A DNA stretch of 64,000 bases from Apricaphanius iberus (GCA_028564705.1 JAPXFQ010002722.1:248001-312000); one strand, 5' to 3'. Shown: positions 34,571-47,378, numbered from the stretch's first letter. Notes: generated from the letters alone by a model not told the origin. Numbers and translations are program-made.

Positions 34571-34900
34571 TGTTATGATGTGTCTCCGTCTCTGTCTGCG
34601 TCACTTATTCCTCCCTGTTTTCTTTCTCCCTTTTTCTCCCCATCTGTGTTAGTCAGCCTGTGTCCTAGTTTTTTTATTGATGTCACCTGTCACCCATTGT
34701 CTAATTAGTCTTCCCTTTGTTGTCCTGCTCTTTACATACCCCTTCGTATCTCACTCCCTTCGCCAGTTCCTCGTCAAATCTTCCTCTTCGTGTGATTCTT
34801 TGTCCTCGTGATTTCTTTGCTTTGTTGGCATCTTATTAAAATGGGCAACAATTTCTCTAAACAACTCTCTGTGTCTGAGTCTGTCCCTACAACCTTGACA
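34571..34900 (+). mobile_element. Solo LTR, Gypsy-like
   Basis: Begins TGTTATGATG and ends CCTTGACA (TG...CA termini). Flanked by CCGAC (34566-34570) and CCGGC (34901-34905), a 5-bp target duplication with one mismatch. The U3-like part is pyrimidine-rich. A polyadenylation-type ATTAAA lies near 34835. No internal region is attached, so it probably arose by LTR-LTR recombination. Orientation is from the position of ATTAAA. Confidence 0.65.
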
Positions 34901-35319
34901 CCGGCAGGCTATACGCTGCCGTTCGCAATGCTGTCCTCCACTCTCATGGTATCACATTCATTCTATATTTTTGAGTAAATACCAGTGTTAGAAAGCCTAC
35001 ATTGTTCTAAGTTTTTAAGTTGCAGTATTATTATTGGTGTTTTCACTATATATCCTATGCTCCTGAACTGAATAGATTTCTGATGCTTTTTGAATGCACC
35101 ACAGGTGCTGTTCAGCATTTAAATGTTTTTCTCTTCCTAGCTGCAGGACCTCAGGGAGGAGTAATTTTGGTTTGTTGGCTGTAAATGCCAGAAAGAGAGT
35201 GATTATTATTATTATTATTATTCCTTTTACCATACTTTAAGGTTGATCATATTGTTGAAGTTTACCCATATTAGAATTGTGTTTAATCTGTTATGCTGAT
35301 TGGTAATTAAGAGTCCTTG
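34901..35319. other. No gene recognised; (ATT)n
   Basis: AT-rich with a short ATT run at 35203-35222. Contains the left CCTTG (35315-35319) duplicated by the next element. Confidence 0.6.
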
Positions 35320-35633
35320 TGTCATGACTCTCACTTCAGTCACTCCCGCTCCTCCTCATCATCCTCACCTGTGTCCCCAATAATCCACACCAGATCCTCC
35401 TTACCTCATGTCTTTATAGCCTGTCACCTCCCTTCAGTCAGCGCCGGATCATTACAGGAACCCACTACAGATGCCCACTGTGTTTCTATGCCGTCTTCCT
35501 TCTGCTGTCCTGTACCTCTGTTCCTGCCGTCAGCATTACACTGGTCAGCATTTCCTCTCCATCAGCAATCCAATAAATTACCTTACACTCTGCTTATGCA
35601 TTCGGGTCCATACTTCCACCACACTTCCTGACA
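35320..35633 (+). repeat. 5' LTR of the deleted Gypsy-type element
   Basis: TG...CA termini, TATA-like CTTTATAGCC near 35412 and AATAAA near 35573, in the expected order for U3-R-U5. Confidence 0.8.
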
Positions 35634-35653
35634 GAATGATCCGGCCCAAAAAG

Positions 35654-35710
35654 ATGGACCCAGCTGAGGAGATCGCCCAGGAGATTGCTGCCCTGCAGAA
35701 GGAGGTCTAG
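35654..35710 (+). pseudogene. Truncated gag start
   Basis: ATG then DPAEEIAQEIAALQKEV and TAG. MDPA(E/D)-type starts directly after the LTR are typical of fish Gypsy gag, the capsid protein that packages element RNA. Only 18 codons remain before a stop. The downstream 180 bp is open only in fragments. Confidence 0.65.
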
Positions 35711-35888
35711 GCTAATCCGTCCAAGATATCCGCCTCTCCTCACGCGCAACTGCGAATCTCCGGAGCTGAGGAGGTCAAAAGGCCCCAGGTCCACCGGAGA
35801 GGTCCGCTGGGCCATCCGCCCGTCCCCCATCCTGCCAAGGGTTGTCCGTCCAGCTTCCCGCTGAACCTCAAGGTCCCCAGGAGAGGAC

Positions 35889-35914
35889 CATACCTTCCAC
35901 CACACTTCCTGACA
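35889..35914 (+). repeat. Residual 3' LTR end
   Basis: Repeats the last about 25 bases of the 5' LTR (CCACCACACTTCCTGACA) and is followed directly by CCTTG. Confidence 0.8.
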
Positions 35915-35919
35915 CCTTG

Positions 35920-37459
35920 TTTGTACTGCTACAGAGGTTTGCTTTATTGCACAAATACCATTAAACGTAACTGGGAAGTACTTTCATAATAATCTGCATA
36001 ACTCGTTAGGTAATACAGCAGACCTCTGATCACTGAAAACTACGAAAATACTGGCCTGATCGGATCTCGAGATCTTGCCACCATCTCTAGATCTCTAGTT
36101 TTGACATTTTAAGTAAATGAGCTACAAATCATCTCATCAGACATCTTTCATTGGGACCGATATTGCATGTTTTATCTAAAATATATTTTTTTACCTTTTT
36201 ACACCTGTTTTTTGTCTATATTTTATAGATTTATTATACACCATTCTGCTCATCCTGGATTGCTTTAAATTAGCTTTTTAAATACAGTTGCTGTGATTTG
36301 ATGACCAAACTTTAACTATTTATAATTTTGTAATTATTCATTCATTTTTATTCCAGCTAACTGTAGTTATACGATTAAAAATTAATAGTAAAAGACCTAT
36401 GGTTCACTTGTACTCAGTGGTTACTACAATACTTATTTTAAAAAGTGCTTAACACAAAAGTATGAAATGTCATCACAATACTTCGCACTACTTAAATAAA
36501 TTAGAAAAAGCAAACCATTCTTCACTGTCTGAATATTTTTCATTTGCATAGTTTGAACTAAAGACAGCTATCATCTTGTCACTATTTATGCACATCAGCC
36601 AAATCCAGTAAGCAGTGTTTTGCAAACCCTGGAGTTTTCTAATGAGCTTAGGGCTAGTGTTCTACAGCCTTGCTTGATATATGTATGCATACATGGCCAA
36701 CCCATGAGCTCAGTTTGGCTTTCTGTGGTTTTTCATATACTGTCAAAACTGTTAGAAAGATAGAAAGCCATTAAAAATGTAACCTAAAACCCCAAATGGC
36801 CATCTCAGTGTAGGCTACTTTTAGGCTGGCACAGTAGCATATACTTTCCTTCACCTCGATACCACTAAAGCTGACCTCAACATGGAGAAAGAGAGTTTAA
36901 ACAATATATGCTTGTGTGTGCCATAGTGAGATGTCTTCTTGATCAATAACCATAGGGGAATGTAGCATTGTCAAGTTCTGGTAGCTATTTATTTGGAGAC
37001 ACTAGTCCTTACCTCCCTTATAAAAAAACATCACAACCGCATCTTTCTATGGGTCACTGCAATAAAATAAATATATTTAAGTGAAAATCTATAGATTTCA
37101 TCTATGAACTTATAGAACCTAATTTTAATTTCTATTGACTAGGCATAGTTTAAAAATTGCTTCGAGGAATGCATTCTGGTCAGAAAAGAAAACCACACTT
37201 ATCTTTTAAAGAAAGCAATCAGACTTGGTATATGAACATTAATGGTAAATAAAATAGAGTATGAGTTCTGAGTAATCTTGCTTGTAATAAACCCTTGGAA
37301 ATGTCAATATATCCATAAAGAATCTGTATAATGTATTTTACTTAGTGAATAGTCACTGAAATAATAGACAAAATATTTTAATTTATTGATCGGATCTGTA
37401 AAACAGATAAAAACAAAATCTGTAAATTGGTGCCTAGCCCTTTAATCCTTCTAGTTAAA
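35920..37459. other. No gene recognised
   Basis: AT-rich unique sequence with no recognisable exon or repeat. Confidence 0.55.
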
Positions 37460-37752
37460 AATAAATAAATAAAAACATTTGTGGCCTACATTTAAATGTA
37501 TTAGTTAAAATAAATACAATCAGAGTAATTATATGACAAAGGGAGTTTCTGTGAAAACACTACAGATCTGTCAATCACTGCACAAAGCACAAAAGAAAAC
37601 AAACGAAAACTGACCTTTTCGAATTATTAAACTGAAACATTATTATCATGTTCCTTTTTCCCCTCTTCTGAGGATCTGAGTAACTGGTTTGCCAGTTCAG
37701 AGCTGCGAGGGGCAAAGCTCATCTATGATTTCATTTCAGAAAGGCTTGGCCG
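37460..37752 (+). repeat. Left arm of a 293-bp inverted repeat
   Basis: Pairs with the complement of 39519-39812. Shared blocks include CTGTCAATCACTGCACAAAG, TTCGAATTATTAA and CTGAGTAACTGGTTTGCCAG. About 85-90 percent match by eye. Confidence 0.85.
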
Positions 37753-39518
37753 TGGGGCCAAACTGGCCAGTGCCCATCTGAAGTAAGCCAAGTGTCTGCT
37801 CCACTCAGTCTCAATGCACTGTGGTGATTACTGCAATGGTGCGGTGGCGGTCATGGTGGTGTGGTTATAAATATAAGCTCTGGTCAGACCCTCTTGTTCA
37901 TAACCATGGGTTCGAAGCTGCATTGGGAACACAAAAGCATGTGTGCTTGTCTTTGCAATCTGCAGCTACTATACCATTTAGGTTTGTACAGCCAACCAGC
38001 GTTTCACCAACTGAAGACATTAATGGGTAAAGAATAAGTGGACTAAAGAACAACAGATCAGAGCAGAGCAACGGTTGACACTGAGAAAGATCGTATCAGG
38101 GAAAATGCATGGACATAAGAGAAGAGTGGGCACTCTTTCAGATTAAAAAGGAGATTGTTCTGTACATGGTAAAATGAACAAATGGTCTTCAGTATATCTT
38201 ATGTTAACAAGACTTACTAGTTAATGAAAGGTCTTGCGGAAGGAAGGTCCTTATTCTGTAAATTGGAGCTCAACTGCTTTATAGACACAGTGAACAAGGA
38301 TCGTCCTGCAGTACAATTTAAGCAATGATTTTATATGGTTTTAATCGCAAAAAGATTATATTTTTCAGTCTTACAACTGCAGCTACATGTACATTCATTA
38401 TAGCCATTTCACCCACCAAAAAAAAGTGTTGGCACAGTAACAATAACAATCCATAATTCTAACATGTGTGGGGTTTTTATCTGCCACATTCAAAAGAGGT
38501 GAACCATACTTGATCATATATCAATATTAAGATCAATAGTTAAACTGTAAAACTGGTCAGCTGTGGATGACTGCCCCATCTACACAACCCCATTTTAAAT
38601 AAATGGAATGGTATCCAACACTGCATCTGTTGGGTTGGCAAAACTGCAACACCAGTGCCCTCCCTGGCAAATTATTTTTATTCAGTTTATATAACCACCA
38701 AAATTTGCTATCAGTCAGATTAACAGACTGATACAAAGTTAATGAATTTGAAACCCTTTTTTTATTTTCTGTTTTTAAAAGACTAATATCTTAAGCTTGA
38801 AAAATGTAAAACATGTTAAATTTTCTATTATTTAATTTTTCATCTAAACGTTTAATGACCCAAATTTATTGATTTGGTCATGAAGCAAATGCAGCATTAA
38901 ATTCAAACAGGGTCGTTGCTTTCACCATTGCATGTCAGGAGAGTACATTGGCGTAGAGCACAGGGGAGAAGGGCATGGCTGAGCTGGTGATGCTGCTTTC
39001 CCAGTTAAGATGATAATTGCCCTTATTGATGTATAAAGATATCCCACAGCGCCTTGTGAAATACCATTAGCAAACACAGGGTAAATTGTTCATGAGGTGC
39101 TTCCAAATTAGAAAAAACGGGTAAAAAGGAGGATTAAACACATTTTCCCTGAAGTGTCATAAGAGCATTATCAGTATCTGTGTATGGGCTAAAAAATATT
39201 GGAGGGAAAAAAAATGCAATTCGAAATTAACTAAAGGAGATGGTTGTTATAGGCCCTTCTAATGTAACCAAAATTCTTAATGAGTGAATGGTTAAATCAT
39301 GATTTTTAAAATTTTACTCTATGGTTCACACAAATTCTGACACGTTGGGAAATTGTATAGAAGTAATTCATCTAGGACTTTATTTAAAGAAAACTGGCAC
39401 CAGGGTTAGAAAGATGGACGTAAAACAAGTTCTAATTGTTATTTATGAAACTATGTGCAACATTGGCAATCCCAGCTTTCAAACTCTTGAGGAATTAAGA
39501 CTTTCAGTGAAAGGTGTG
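37753..39518. other. Loop between the 293-bp inverted repeats; no transposase
   Basis: About 1.77 kb without a recognisable ORF. A GC-richer piece at about 37830-37935 contains a B-box-like GGTTCGAAGC and might be a tRNA-like fragment. The stretch at 38900-39090 is also less AT-rich. I cannot assign either. Confidence 0.5.
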
Positions 39519-39812
39519 GGGCCAAGCCGCCCTGAAATCAAATCATAGATGAGCTTTGCCCCTGCCAGCTCTGAACTGGCAAACCAGTTACTCAGATCCT
39601 CAGAAGAGGGGAAAAAGGAACATGATGATAATGTTTCAGCTTAATAATTCGAAAAAGTCAGTTTTCATTTTTTCTCTTTTGTGCTTTGTGCAGTGATTGA
39701 CAGATCTATAATGTTTTCACAAAGACTCTCTTTGTCGTATAAACTATGATTGTATTTATTTTAACAAAAAAATATAAATGACGCACATACATGTTTTTAT
39801 TTTTTTATTTAT
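39519..39812 (-). repeat. Right arm of the 293-bp inverted repeat
   Basis: Inverted partner of 37460-37752. It extends from GCCAAGCC near 39521 to the T-rich outer end. Confidence 0.85.
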
Positions 39813-39876
39813 TGTGCTGTGCCCCAGCAAAGCTCTAGGTCTAGAATCGCTACTTATTAAGTCTGATCAAATTTAA

Positions 39877-41060
39877 ATGGTTAGCACATCACGTGTGTCT
39901 AATGTCTTCCCTCGGGCTTTAAAAACAACACTGATCAAACCACTACTGAAGAATAACAACTTGAACAACACATTAATACAGAACCACAGGCTAATGTCAA
40001 ATCTCCCATTCAACAGCAAGTTTATCACAAAAGCTGTGTTTCAACAAGTAAATAGCTTCCTAACAATAACCGACTGCTTTGATACTTATCAGTCTGGTTT
40101 CCATGCTTGACACAGCACTGAGTTGTCCTCGTCAAAGTTTTCATGAAATCTGCATAAACACAGACTCTGGTAGATTCACAGTGCTGGTTCTGCTGGACTT
40201 CAGTGTTGCATATTACACTGTTGATTATAAAATACTACTGGAGCGGCTGAAAAGCTGGGTGGGAATCTCTGGCAAAGTACTTCCCTGGTTTGAGTCTTAC
40301 TGAAGAACAGCGATTTCTTTGTTTCAATAGAAGACTTTTCATCAAAATGAATAGAAATCACATGCGGGGTGCCCCAAGGTTCCATTCTGGGGCTCTTCTA
40401 TACATGTTCCTACGTGCCCAGATTATACGAACCAATAACATTAGTTAGTCATAACTATAAAGATGATACTCAGCTTTACATTACAGACTCACCAGGCAAC
40501 TTTGAACCCATCCAAACACTAAGTAAATGAATCAAGTAAATGTGGACGTGTCATAACTTTCTTCAGCTGAATTGAAGCAAAACTGAAGTAGTTACCTTTG
40601 AACCTAAAAATGAATGATCAATATTCAGCACACAGCTTTAGTTAATACAGCTAGAAACCACTGATCAGGCCTGTGATCTGGGTGTATTAATAGGCTTGGA
40701 GCTGAACCTCCAGGGTCACGTAAGGGTAATTAAAAAAGTCAGCCTACTATCACCGGAAGAAAAATCTAGGATTGAAGGACTAATGTCGGAACGGGACCTG
40801 GAAAAACTTATCCATGCATTTAGATTTGGTCAGATTGATTATTACAACAGCGTCTTCACAGGTCTTTATTAAGAGCCAAGTAGATAGCTGCAACTGATCT
40901 AGAATGCTGCTGCTCACATCCTCAATAGAACCAGGAAAGTAGAGCACATCACCCCAGTTTTAAAGCCTTTACACTGGTTCCCTGTTCCTCTCAGAGAATA
41001 GACTTCAAATATTTTTAGCGCTAAAGTATGATGAAGATCCGTTGTCACTAACTCACCAGA
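39877..41060 (+). pseudogene. LINE reverse transcriptase relic (L2/CR1-like)
   Basis: Reading through stops and shifts on the plus strand gives the order expected of a non-LTR reverse transcriptase. First come ALKTTLIKPLLK and LMSNLPFNSKFITKAV (RT finger region), then YQSGF. A degraded motif A (VLLDFSVAYYTVDYKIL) follows, then motif B ITCGVPQGSILG near 40360 and motif C YKDDTQLYI near 40460. There the usual YADD has A to K. Next are FGQIDYYNSVFTGLY and the C-terminal signature RTRKVEHITPVLKPLHWFPV near 40930. Many in-frame stops make it dead. A matching LINE tail lies at 42835-42975, so this and the tail may be one element. Confidence 0.9.
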
Positions 41061-42267
41061 CAATTCAGTTTTTTTTATGCTTTTCGTGCTTTATTAAATT
41101 TAATCGCACTGTCAGGAGGTGAAAGTAATTGCTAGAAAAGCACTTTTTCTTTGGAAAAACAAAAGTGGTGGTTAGACGGAGGCCAGCAGAGCTGAACCTT
41201 GTGGTGTGACGGAGGCTGGCAGAGCTGAACCTTGTGCTGAGGTGATGGCTGGAAGAGCTGAACTATATGACCGGCATAGCAGAGAATGAGTGGTTTGTGT
41301 TTACTTCTCATTTCCTCGCCTGAAACTAGCAACATTTTACCTCCAGATTAGGTGTCCCTGACTAAGAATTTGCCCATTCAAATCCGAATTGTCAAATCTT
41401 TCTTTAGTTGAAGGATGGTCAAATGATTTATGTGTGTGTGAATGGTTTGAGATGGGTATGATACTACTTAGTCTGCAGGAAGGTAAAACAATATGTATTT
41501 TATTTTACACACTGCACACAGCACATAGGTGTCAATTTAACCGGGGACGGCATGGGTATGTATCCATCACTATTTATGATTGACGGGTTTGTCCCCACCA
41601 AACCTGATGTGCAAATTCTTTACCAGACCTGTGCTTCCAAAATAGCTGATTTGAACAGACTATTATTTAAGTCACTCCGATCCACTTCCTTATGCAATCA
41701 TGTTTTCTTTCTGTGCATATGCTGCTGTCAAGATTTTCAAAGACTCTTAAAATCTGCTCTAAAAATTTTCAGCTCAGCTGCAATGTCGCGGGTACTGCTT
41801 TAAGATGGAAAAAATAATCTAAATGTCATTGGTCTGACAGAACTTTATTTACAGTGGGTGTGAGATTAAATATTTATCTAATATTTTTGTTTGTTCAAGA
41901 TGCCCAAAGAGAACCTTTCCATTGTGTTACTGCAACAAACTTTACCTAACTTTCCGCTGAAAGCGAAATATTCTCGCTATCTCAGACACAGACTGGTGCA
42001 TCTTATCCACTGATCAGAAGGAGTGCATTGGCGCAACTTATTCTGGTATGCAGTGTGTGACCAGAGCTGATTCGTTTATTTGATTCAGATCACTGTGTCC
42101 TTAAACGGAAGTCCAGCCCTCTCTCTAGCAGTGCTGGATGAATAGACAGTGAGAATATTCCACCATCACCGAAATGTCAAGAAATACATTGTGCTCTTTC
42201 CACCAAAACAATATATTAGCATGTATCAGGAAATTTTACTGCCATAAATCAAAAGCATACACTTAAA
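41061..42267. other. No gene recognised; possible LINE 3' UTR plus unknown repeat
   Basis: Contains a short imperfect triplication at 41170-41260 (GGCAGAGCTGAACCTTGTG-type). The GGGGACGGCATGGGTATG ... TTTGTCCCCACC block near 41540-41600 resembles a dispersed fish repeat that I cannot name. Confidence 0.4.
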
Positions 42268-42785
42268 TATTGAGAGCGGGATTTTCTGTCTTAACTCTCA
42301 AAACCTGTCATGTCTGCACTCAAAACTTCTGCTCTTTCTCAAACATTCTCTGTTCGTCCTCAAAACCTATAAAGCTTGCTTTCAAAACTTTTACTCTGTT
42401 TCAAATATTCACTGTTCTCACTCAAATCTTTGTTTTCACACTCAAATGGTATGCTTCTTACTCACAGATTTTCTCCTCATGCACAAACTCTGCAGGTACC
42501 AAAACTGTGCTCACAAACCTCTCTTCTCTGTTTGCGAATTCTGTGTGCTCTCTCTCAGGAATCAGTAGTGTTGTCGCCTAGCAAGCATTCCAGCCAATAG
42601 AATGACAGTGAATATTATAATATTATAATTATAATAGTACAATAGAACAGTAAATATTTGAAAGATGGTAAAAGTTTTGAAAGCAAGCTTTACTGGTTTT
42701 GAAAGAGAAAAGAGAATATTTGCGAATGAGCCAAAGTTTTGAATGCAATCATTACAGGTTTTGAGAGTGAATCAGGCTCCACATA
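42268..42785. mobile_element. MITE-like hairpin element
   Basis: 42270-42440 pairs with the complement of 42640-42785: CTCTCAAAACCTGT, AAAGCTTGCTTTCAAAACTT and TTTCAAATATTCACTGTTCT on both arms. Each arm is itself built of repeated CTCAAA-type words. There is no coding capacity. It separates the LINE RT relic from a LINE tail and so was probably inserted into that LINE. Confidence 0.7.
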
Positions 42786-42834
42786 TCGATGGATCAAATC
42801 TTCGACTATTTGGGGTCGCCCCTCCACCCTATGT

Positions 42835-42975
42835 CTATATTGCTGTTTTAACTTTCCATGCTTGTATCATATGTTTTATTTGTTTCTTTACCACCAAATC
42901 ATGTAAAGCATCTTGAATTCCCCTCTTGATGAAAGTGTGCTATACAGATACGGTTCCCCTTGCTTTGCCTAACAA
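42835..42975 (+). mobile_element. LINE 3' tail
   Basis: CATGTAAAGCATCTTGAATTCC followed by GTGTGCTATACAGATACGG and CCCCTTGCTTTGCC matches the tail type TGTAAAGC...GTGCTATA...GCCTTGCC of fish LINEs. It is probably the 3' end of the plus-strand relic at 39.9-41.1 kb. Confidence 0.6.
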
Positions 42976-45435
42976 TAACAAACTGTTCTCTTGGGACATT
43001 TATAAAAGCACAAGCTGTTCCTGCTTATACTGTCATACTGAACTAATCACAGTGCCTATTTAATAGACTTTAAATAGATACAGCTAAAGACAGAAGGTTG
43101 CAAGCCTGATAAAAGACAAACTTTTAGAAAACTATGATATTATTCAAACAAAATATTATAGACTCTCCAAAAGGGTCAGTTATTAATCACTACAATAAGC
43201 TTTTCTGGAAGACGAACTGTGAGGATTAATTAATATATTTCAACTTTCATCAATAGAACAATAGGAGGACTTGAAAAAGATGCAATTTAAATCCCATTCC
43301 CCAGTATGTTTAGAATGTTGCTAGCCTCACCTTTTGAATTTGTTACATAGTAAATGAATGATGATCACTGACACAAGACAGACAAAAAACATGAAAGGTT
43401 TTTCATCCTAGAAAACTCAAGTTACCTATTTGTTTTTAAGGTGTTAAATTGGGTGTTATCTCCATCTGAAAGTCTCCAGATCCCAACTGTCCAGTGCAGT
43501 ATTGTACAGAACTGTACAGCACATAATATCAAAATAATAAAGACTAAAAAAAAGAACAAAATTCACTCATCTTTTCCAAAATAGAGCAATTTCCATTTGC
43601 TATGGCTTTAGAGAGCCAGGTCTCCGCTTGTGTGGTAATATACTTTGGTGCCAATCGTTAATGATGTTCCTTGGAAGAAAAAAAAATCTACTTAAGAGCA
43701 ACTCATCACCCTGCATCAAGAAAAATATATTTTAAAGTCAGAAAACCATTGTTTTTTTTATTGTGATATGAATTTCAAATGATGAAAAACACTTGCACAA
43801 CGTTGTGTATATCATCTGAGAGCTGGCATGGGATTTGAGCACATCTTACACCAATCTCCAATTAGGTAATTTTTTAAAAACAACCAGACACCAATGCACA
43901 ACTTGGATCAATGATAGCCAGTTTGAGGTTTAGTATTGCAACTAAAGAGGTTCTCAGTAAATATTTAGATGAAGTGACACTAATATGTAGTAAAAAACTA
44001 AACAAGCTCCTTAAGAGACAAATAAGTGTTTAAAGTATATCAAACCTTGAGACCACAATTCAGTGATGTATTCTGTGATAAACAAAAAAAATAAACTGTT
44101 GAAGATCTTAAGCAGATAGTTGCATAAATCCAAGTTTATATAGTTTTATGTCCTTAGAAATAGTGTCACAAGTTCTAACATACTTTTTCTAAGCATTATA
44201 TAAAATCTGCTTATCCGATACCTTTCTTTACTTACTATCTTTTTTTAATAAGACCTCAAAAAAAGTGTTAAAAAAGCTATTAGAAATATTCATGGGGTGA
44301 AATGAAGAAGACTTTTTTTAAATATTAAACAGGGCATTGCATGGTGTTTCTAATGATATATGAAGTTTCTGTGTATCCATTCAAATTTTAACCTCCTAAT
44401 TATTCAGAAAGGAATGTAACTGGAAATCTGACAGGGTTTTATCAATGAGAAATTACATCTTGTTAAGTTAGGAATGCTCTTTGTGTTAGCAATGTTTCTC
44501 CAGTAAATCTGGCACCTTTCTTGATCTACACAAGGTAATTGGAAGGTGCAGTGAAAAACTCTTGCTGTATTGAGCCAGCAGATAACAATGAGAGACGTGG
44601 ATATCACAACAGACGAGGACTTTCTAATCAATTCTTTCAATTACTGTTCAAAAGTGGGCTTGTACTTTTTTAATGAGGACGCATGGCCTGAATCTTTCCA
44701 GCTCCACTAACATAACCCATAACAGCTCCAATTACGTAAACTTCCACTTAGACATCAAGTAGATTTATCTCTTTGTTGTTGATTCTCAAGACATAAAAAT
44801 CAAATGTCAAGTAGAACACCTATATCAATCAAACAGCTGAAAAAATTAGCAGAGCAAGGAAAAGAGAGACACAGACTTTCTGCATTGGGTAAATGGCTTT
44901 CTTTTCTTGTGTTTGCCTGTCTAAAAGAGTGCACGTGTGTGCTCATTTACCTACCCGGGAACAAATGTGTGTTTTCTAGTCATCACAGTCGCAATGTCCT
45001 GGCATTAAGCAGAAGGAGCGGTGAAAGGTCAGGTCAGGGGTGGCTATGACCTTTCCATCTCCTCTGCACTGTGTCATCCTTTGGGCAAGGCAAACAAACA
45101 TGTCTGTACCCTGGGCAAAGGGGGCTCAGCGGGGATGGCATTGCCAGGTCATGCTAAAGCCTGGGACAGGCCACAATGGGATGGCACGACTCAGATAGAT
45201 GCTGCTCATTATTTCTCCTAGAAAACTGGGATAATTACAAACAGAGAGATGCCATGGCAACTTGAGTACGGGGTCACTGGCGCAAGGTTTTCAGGCCAGC
45301 TAAACACAACCACATTTGTTAGCTCATTTTCACAGACACACAAAAGTAATTGCTGAAGTACACATGCCAAATTTCTGTATATTGTATTTCTATCTTTAGT
45401 TTATGATTTTTGTGAGATACACCATAAACTGTACA

Positions 45436-45437
<2 letters not shown>
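42976..45437. other. No gene recognised
   Basis: AT-rich unique sequence. A GC-richer stretch at 45000-45260 has no recognisable exon. It could be conserved non-coding sequence, which only an alignment could tell. Confidence 0.5.

Positions 45438-45479
<42 letters not shown>
45438..45479. repeat. (TA)n microsatellite
   Basis: Perfect run of about 21 AT units. Confidence 0.97.
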
Positions 45480-45481
<2 letters not shown>

Positions 45482-47378
45482 CATTCTAAAAACTGGTATT
45501 TATAACATCAACCATTGACACTGGCAAGTCACCAAGTACAGAAAAAAAAAATCTCAAAAGTTTATGTAGTAACTTTAAAAAAAAAAAAACTTAAATAGCC
45601 TTCCTGCCAGAAAATCTTCCCATTCTCAAATGTAACTAAGTTAAGAACTAAATATGTTCACTTCTTTCACCAAAATCTTTTGACCTGCCTAGTTTGCTAG
45701 GTTGTTTTGTATAATTTAAAGAGACTGTAAGGGTATGAGGGGTGTGTGCGTGTGTGTCATGATGTCTCTCTGAACTACATATATTTACTACTGAAAGTGA
45801 ATTCTTTATGAGAGTGCAGATATCAAAGACAGCGGGATCAAAGAGAGTTTAATAAGCTACCTACTGTTCTATGAAATCTGAACTTTCATGTCATGCATTT
45901 GCCTTGGTTTCTTCATTTTGGGCTTTGGGCCAAGAAACTGACACTAAAGGCAAGCATATGTAGTCACATTGTCATTCTCGATTTCTTTAATTTGTTAGTT
46001 TGTAAACCTTGTAGCACGAAATGTCACAGTGACTGGCAATAGATTCTTTTTTCCCCTAACAATGTCAGTTTTCTACATTACGTCAACTAGCTGTTCTTTT
46101 TTCTGCAATTATTTGGCATAGCTGTTTCCCTTCTTTCCCTCCATGAAAAGCATATTGAGTTACTGAATAAAAGCACTCACGGCACAACTCATTACCCAGG
46201 GCAAAGGTAATTTACTAAAATAAAAATAAACTGAATTGAATTGAATATTATAACTAAGCACGTTCAAACGTTTTACTGTTAATATTTATTTAGTATACTT
46301 TATGAAAATATTTTTCAAAAACCGGAAACTGACTTTAAATAGTTTTACCTTATTCAAATATATAGTTATGCTTCATCTATGTCGATAATTTCAGAATCTG
46401 TGACGGGTGAGGTAGTAGGTCTTAAAAAATACACAGATTTGTACACAGAGATGTTTCTTGAATTGTGTCTTGTGTTGTAGTTATATACAAGGTGTGTATA
46501 TCCATTGTATGAAAACGACTTATAACAATAAAACAAACAATAGAGAGGCTTAACATAATTAATTACATTTGTTAAATGAAGAACAATTTTATTTAGAAGA
46601 CGCCACATTTATTTAGAAGAAATAAAAAAAAAATATTTAGAGAATTTTAGAAACTTTCATAAAATTCAAAAGACAACATAGATTGAAATTAAAATCAATT
46701 CAGAAAACTTTTTGAACTATATTAAGGCACTCCTGTAACAAACTACTTCCTTCTGTGACATCATCCAAAAAAATGAAAGCAAGACAGGGACATATCAGAA
46801 TTCTGTACTGCTGCAAATGCCCTCAGGGAAAAAAGAACATACATTTTTGAGAGTTGTGGTCTGATTAATCTAAAACTAAGGGTCTGGCTATAATGACAAA
46901 TATTATATTTAGAGAAAAGGTGGAAACCTGGTATGAAATAGAACACTAGGAAAACTGTGAAATATGAGGGTTGCAGTAAAGTAGATGCAATCACGTGAAA
47001 ACAAAAAGGCAGAAGCAACATCTTAAAACATAAGCCAGTAAATTAAAGGTTGAGTTTAAAGGGGTCTTTCAAATGGACACCCGAAACCATAATTTCAAAT
47101 TAGCAACACATCACCTTAAGGATAATAGAGTCAGTGTTTTTAAAGTGACCATAAACCATAAATATTTTGAGGACAGACGTGCAAAGTTCTGTAAGAGGAA
47201 TTCAGCCTGCAAACCATGTTAAATTTCAAAACAGGGTTAGCAGTTTCTATGGCTCAGAATGCTGAAAGATTCCAGACTGAGCTAACACAGTTACAGACCT
47301 CCAAATTTGCCTTTAGATCAGCTCAAGAACAGTGTGCAGAGAGCCTAATGAAATGGGTTTCCAATGCCAAGCCAATGT
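45480..47378. other. No gene recognised
   Basis: AT-rich. One minus-strand open frame near 46366-46608 ends in an acidic tail (TDSEIIDIDEA) but has no recognisable domain. Nothing else noted. Confidence 0.5.

Larger units (their letters stand above)
35320..35914 (+). mobile_element. Internally deleted Gypsy-type LTR retrotransposon
   Basis: A 314-bp LTR begins TGTCATGACTC and ends CTTCCTGACA. It is followed by a gag start, about 180 bp of GC-rich leader/gag sequence, then only the last about 26 bp of the 3' LTR (CCTTCCACCACACTTCCTGACA). A perfect 5-bp duplication CCTTG lies on both sides (35315-35319 and 35915-35919). These bounds show that pol and most of the 3' LTR were lost after, or during, integration. 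Confidence 0.85.

Noticed and set aside
37830..37935. tRNA-like fragment with B-box-like GGTTCGAAGC
   Set aside because: No convincing A box and no cloverleaf can be drawn, so it is not called as a tRNA or SINE.
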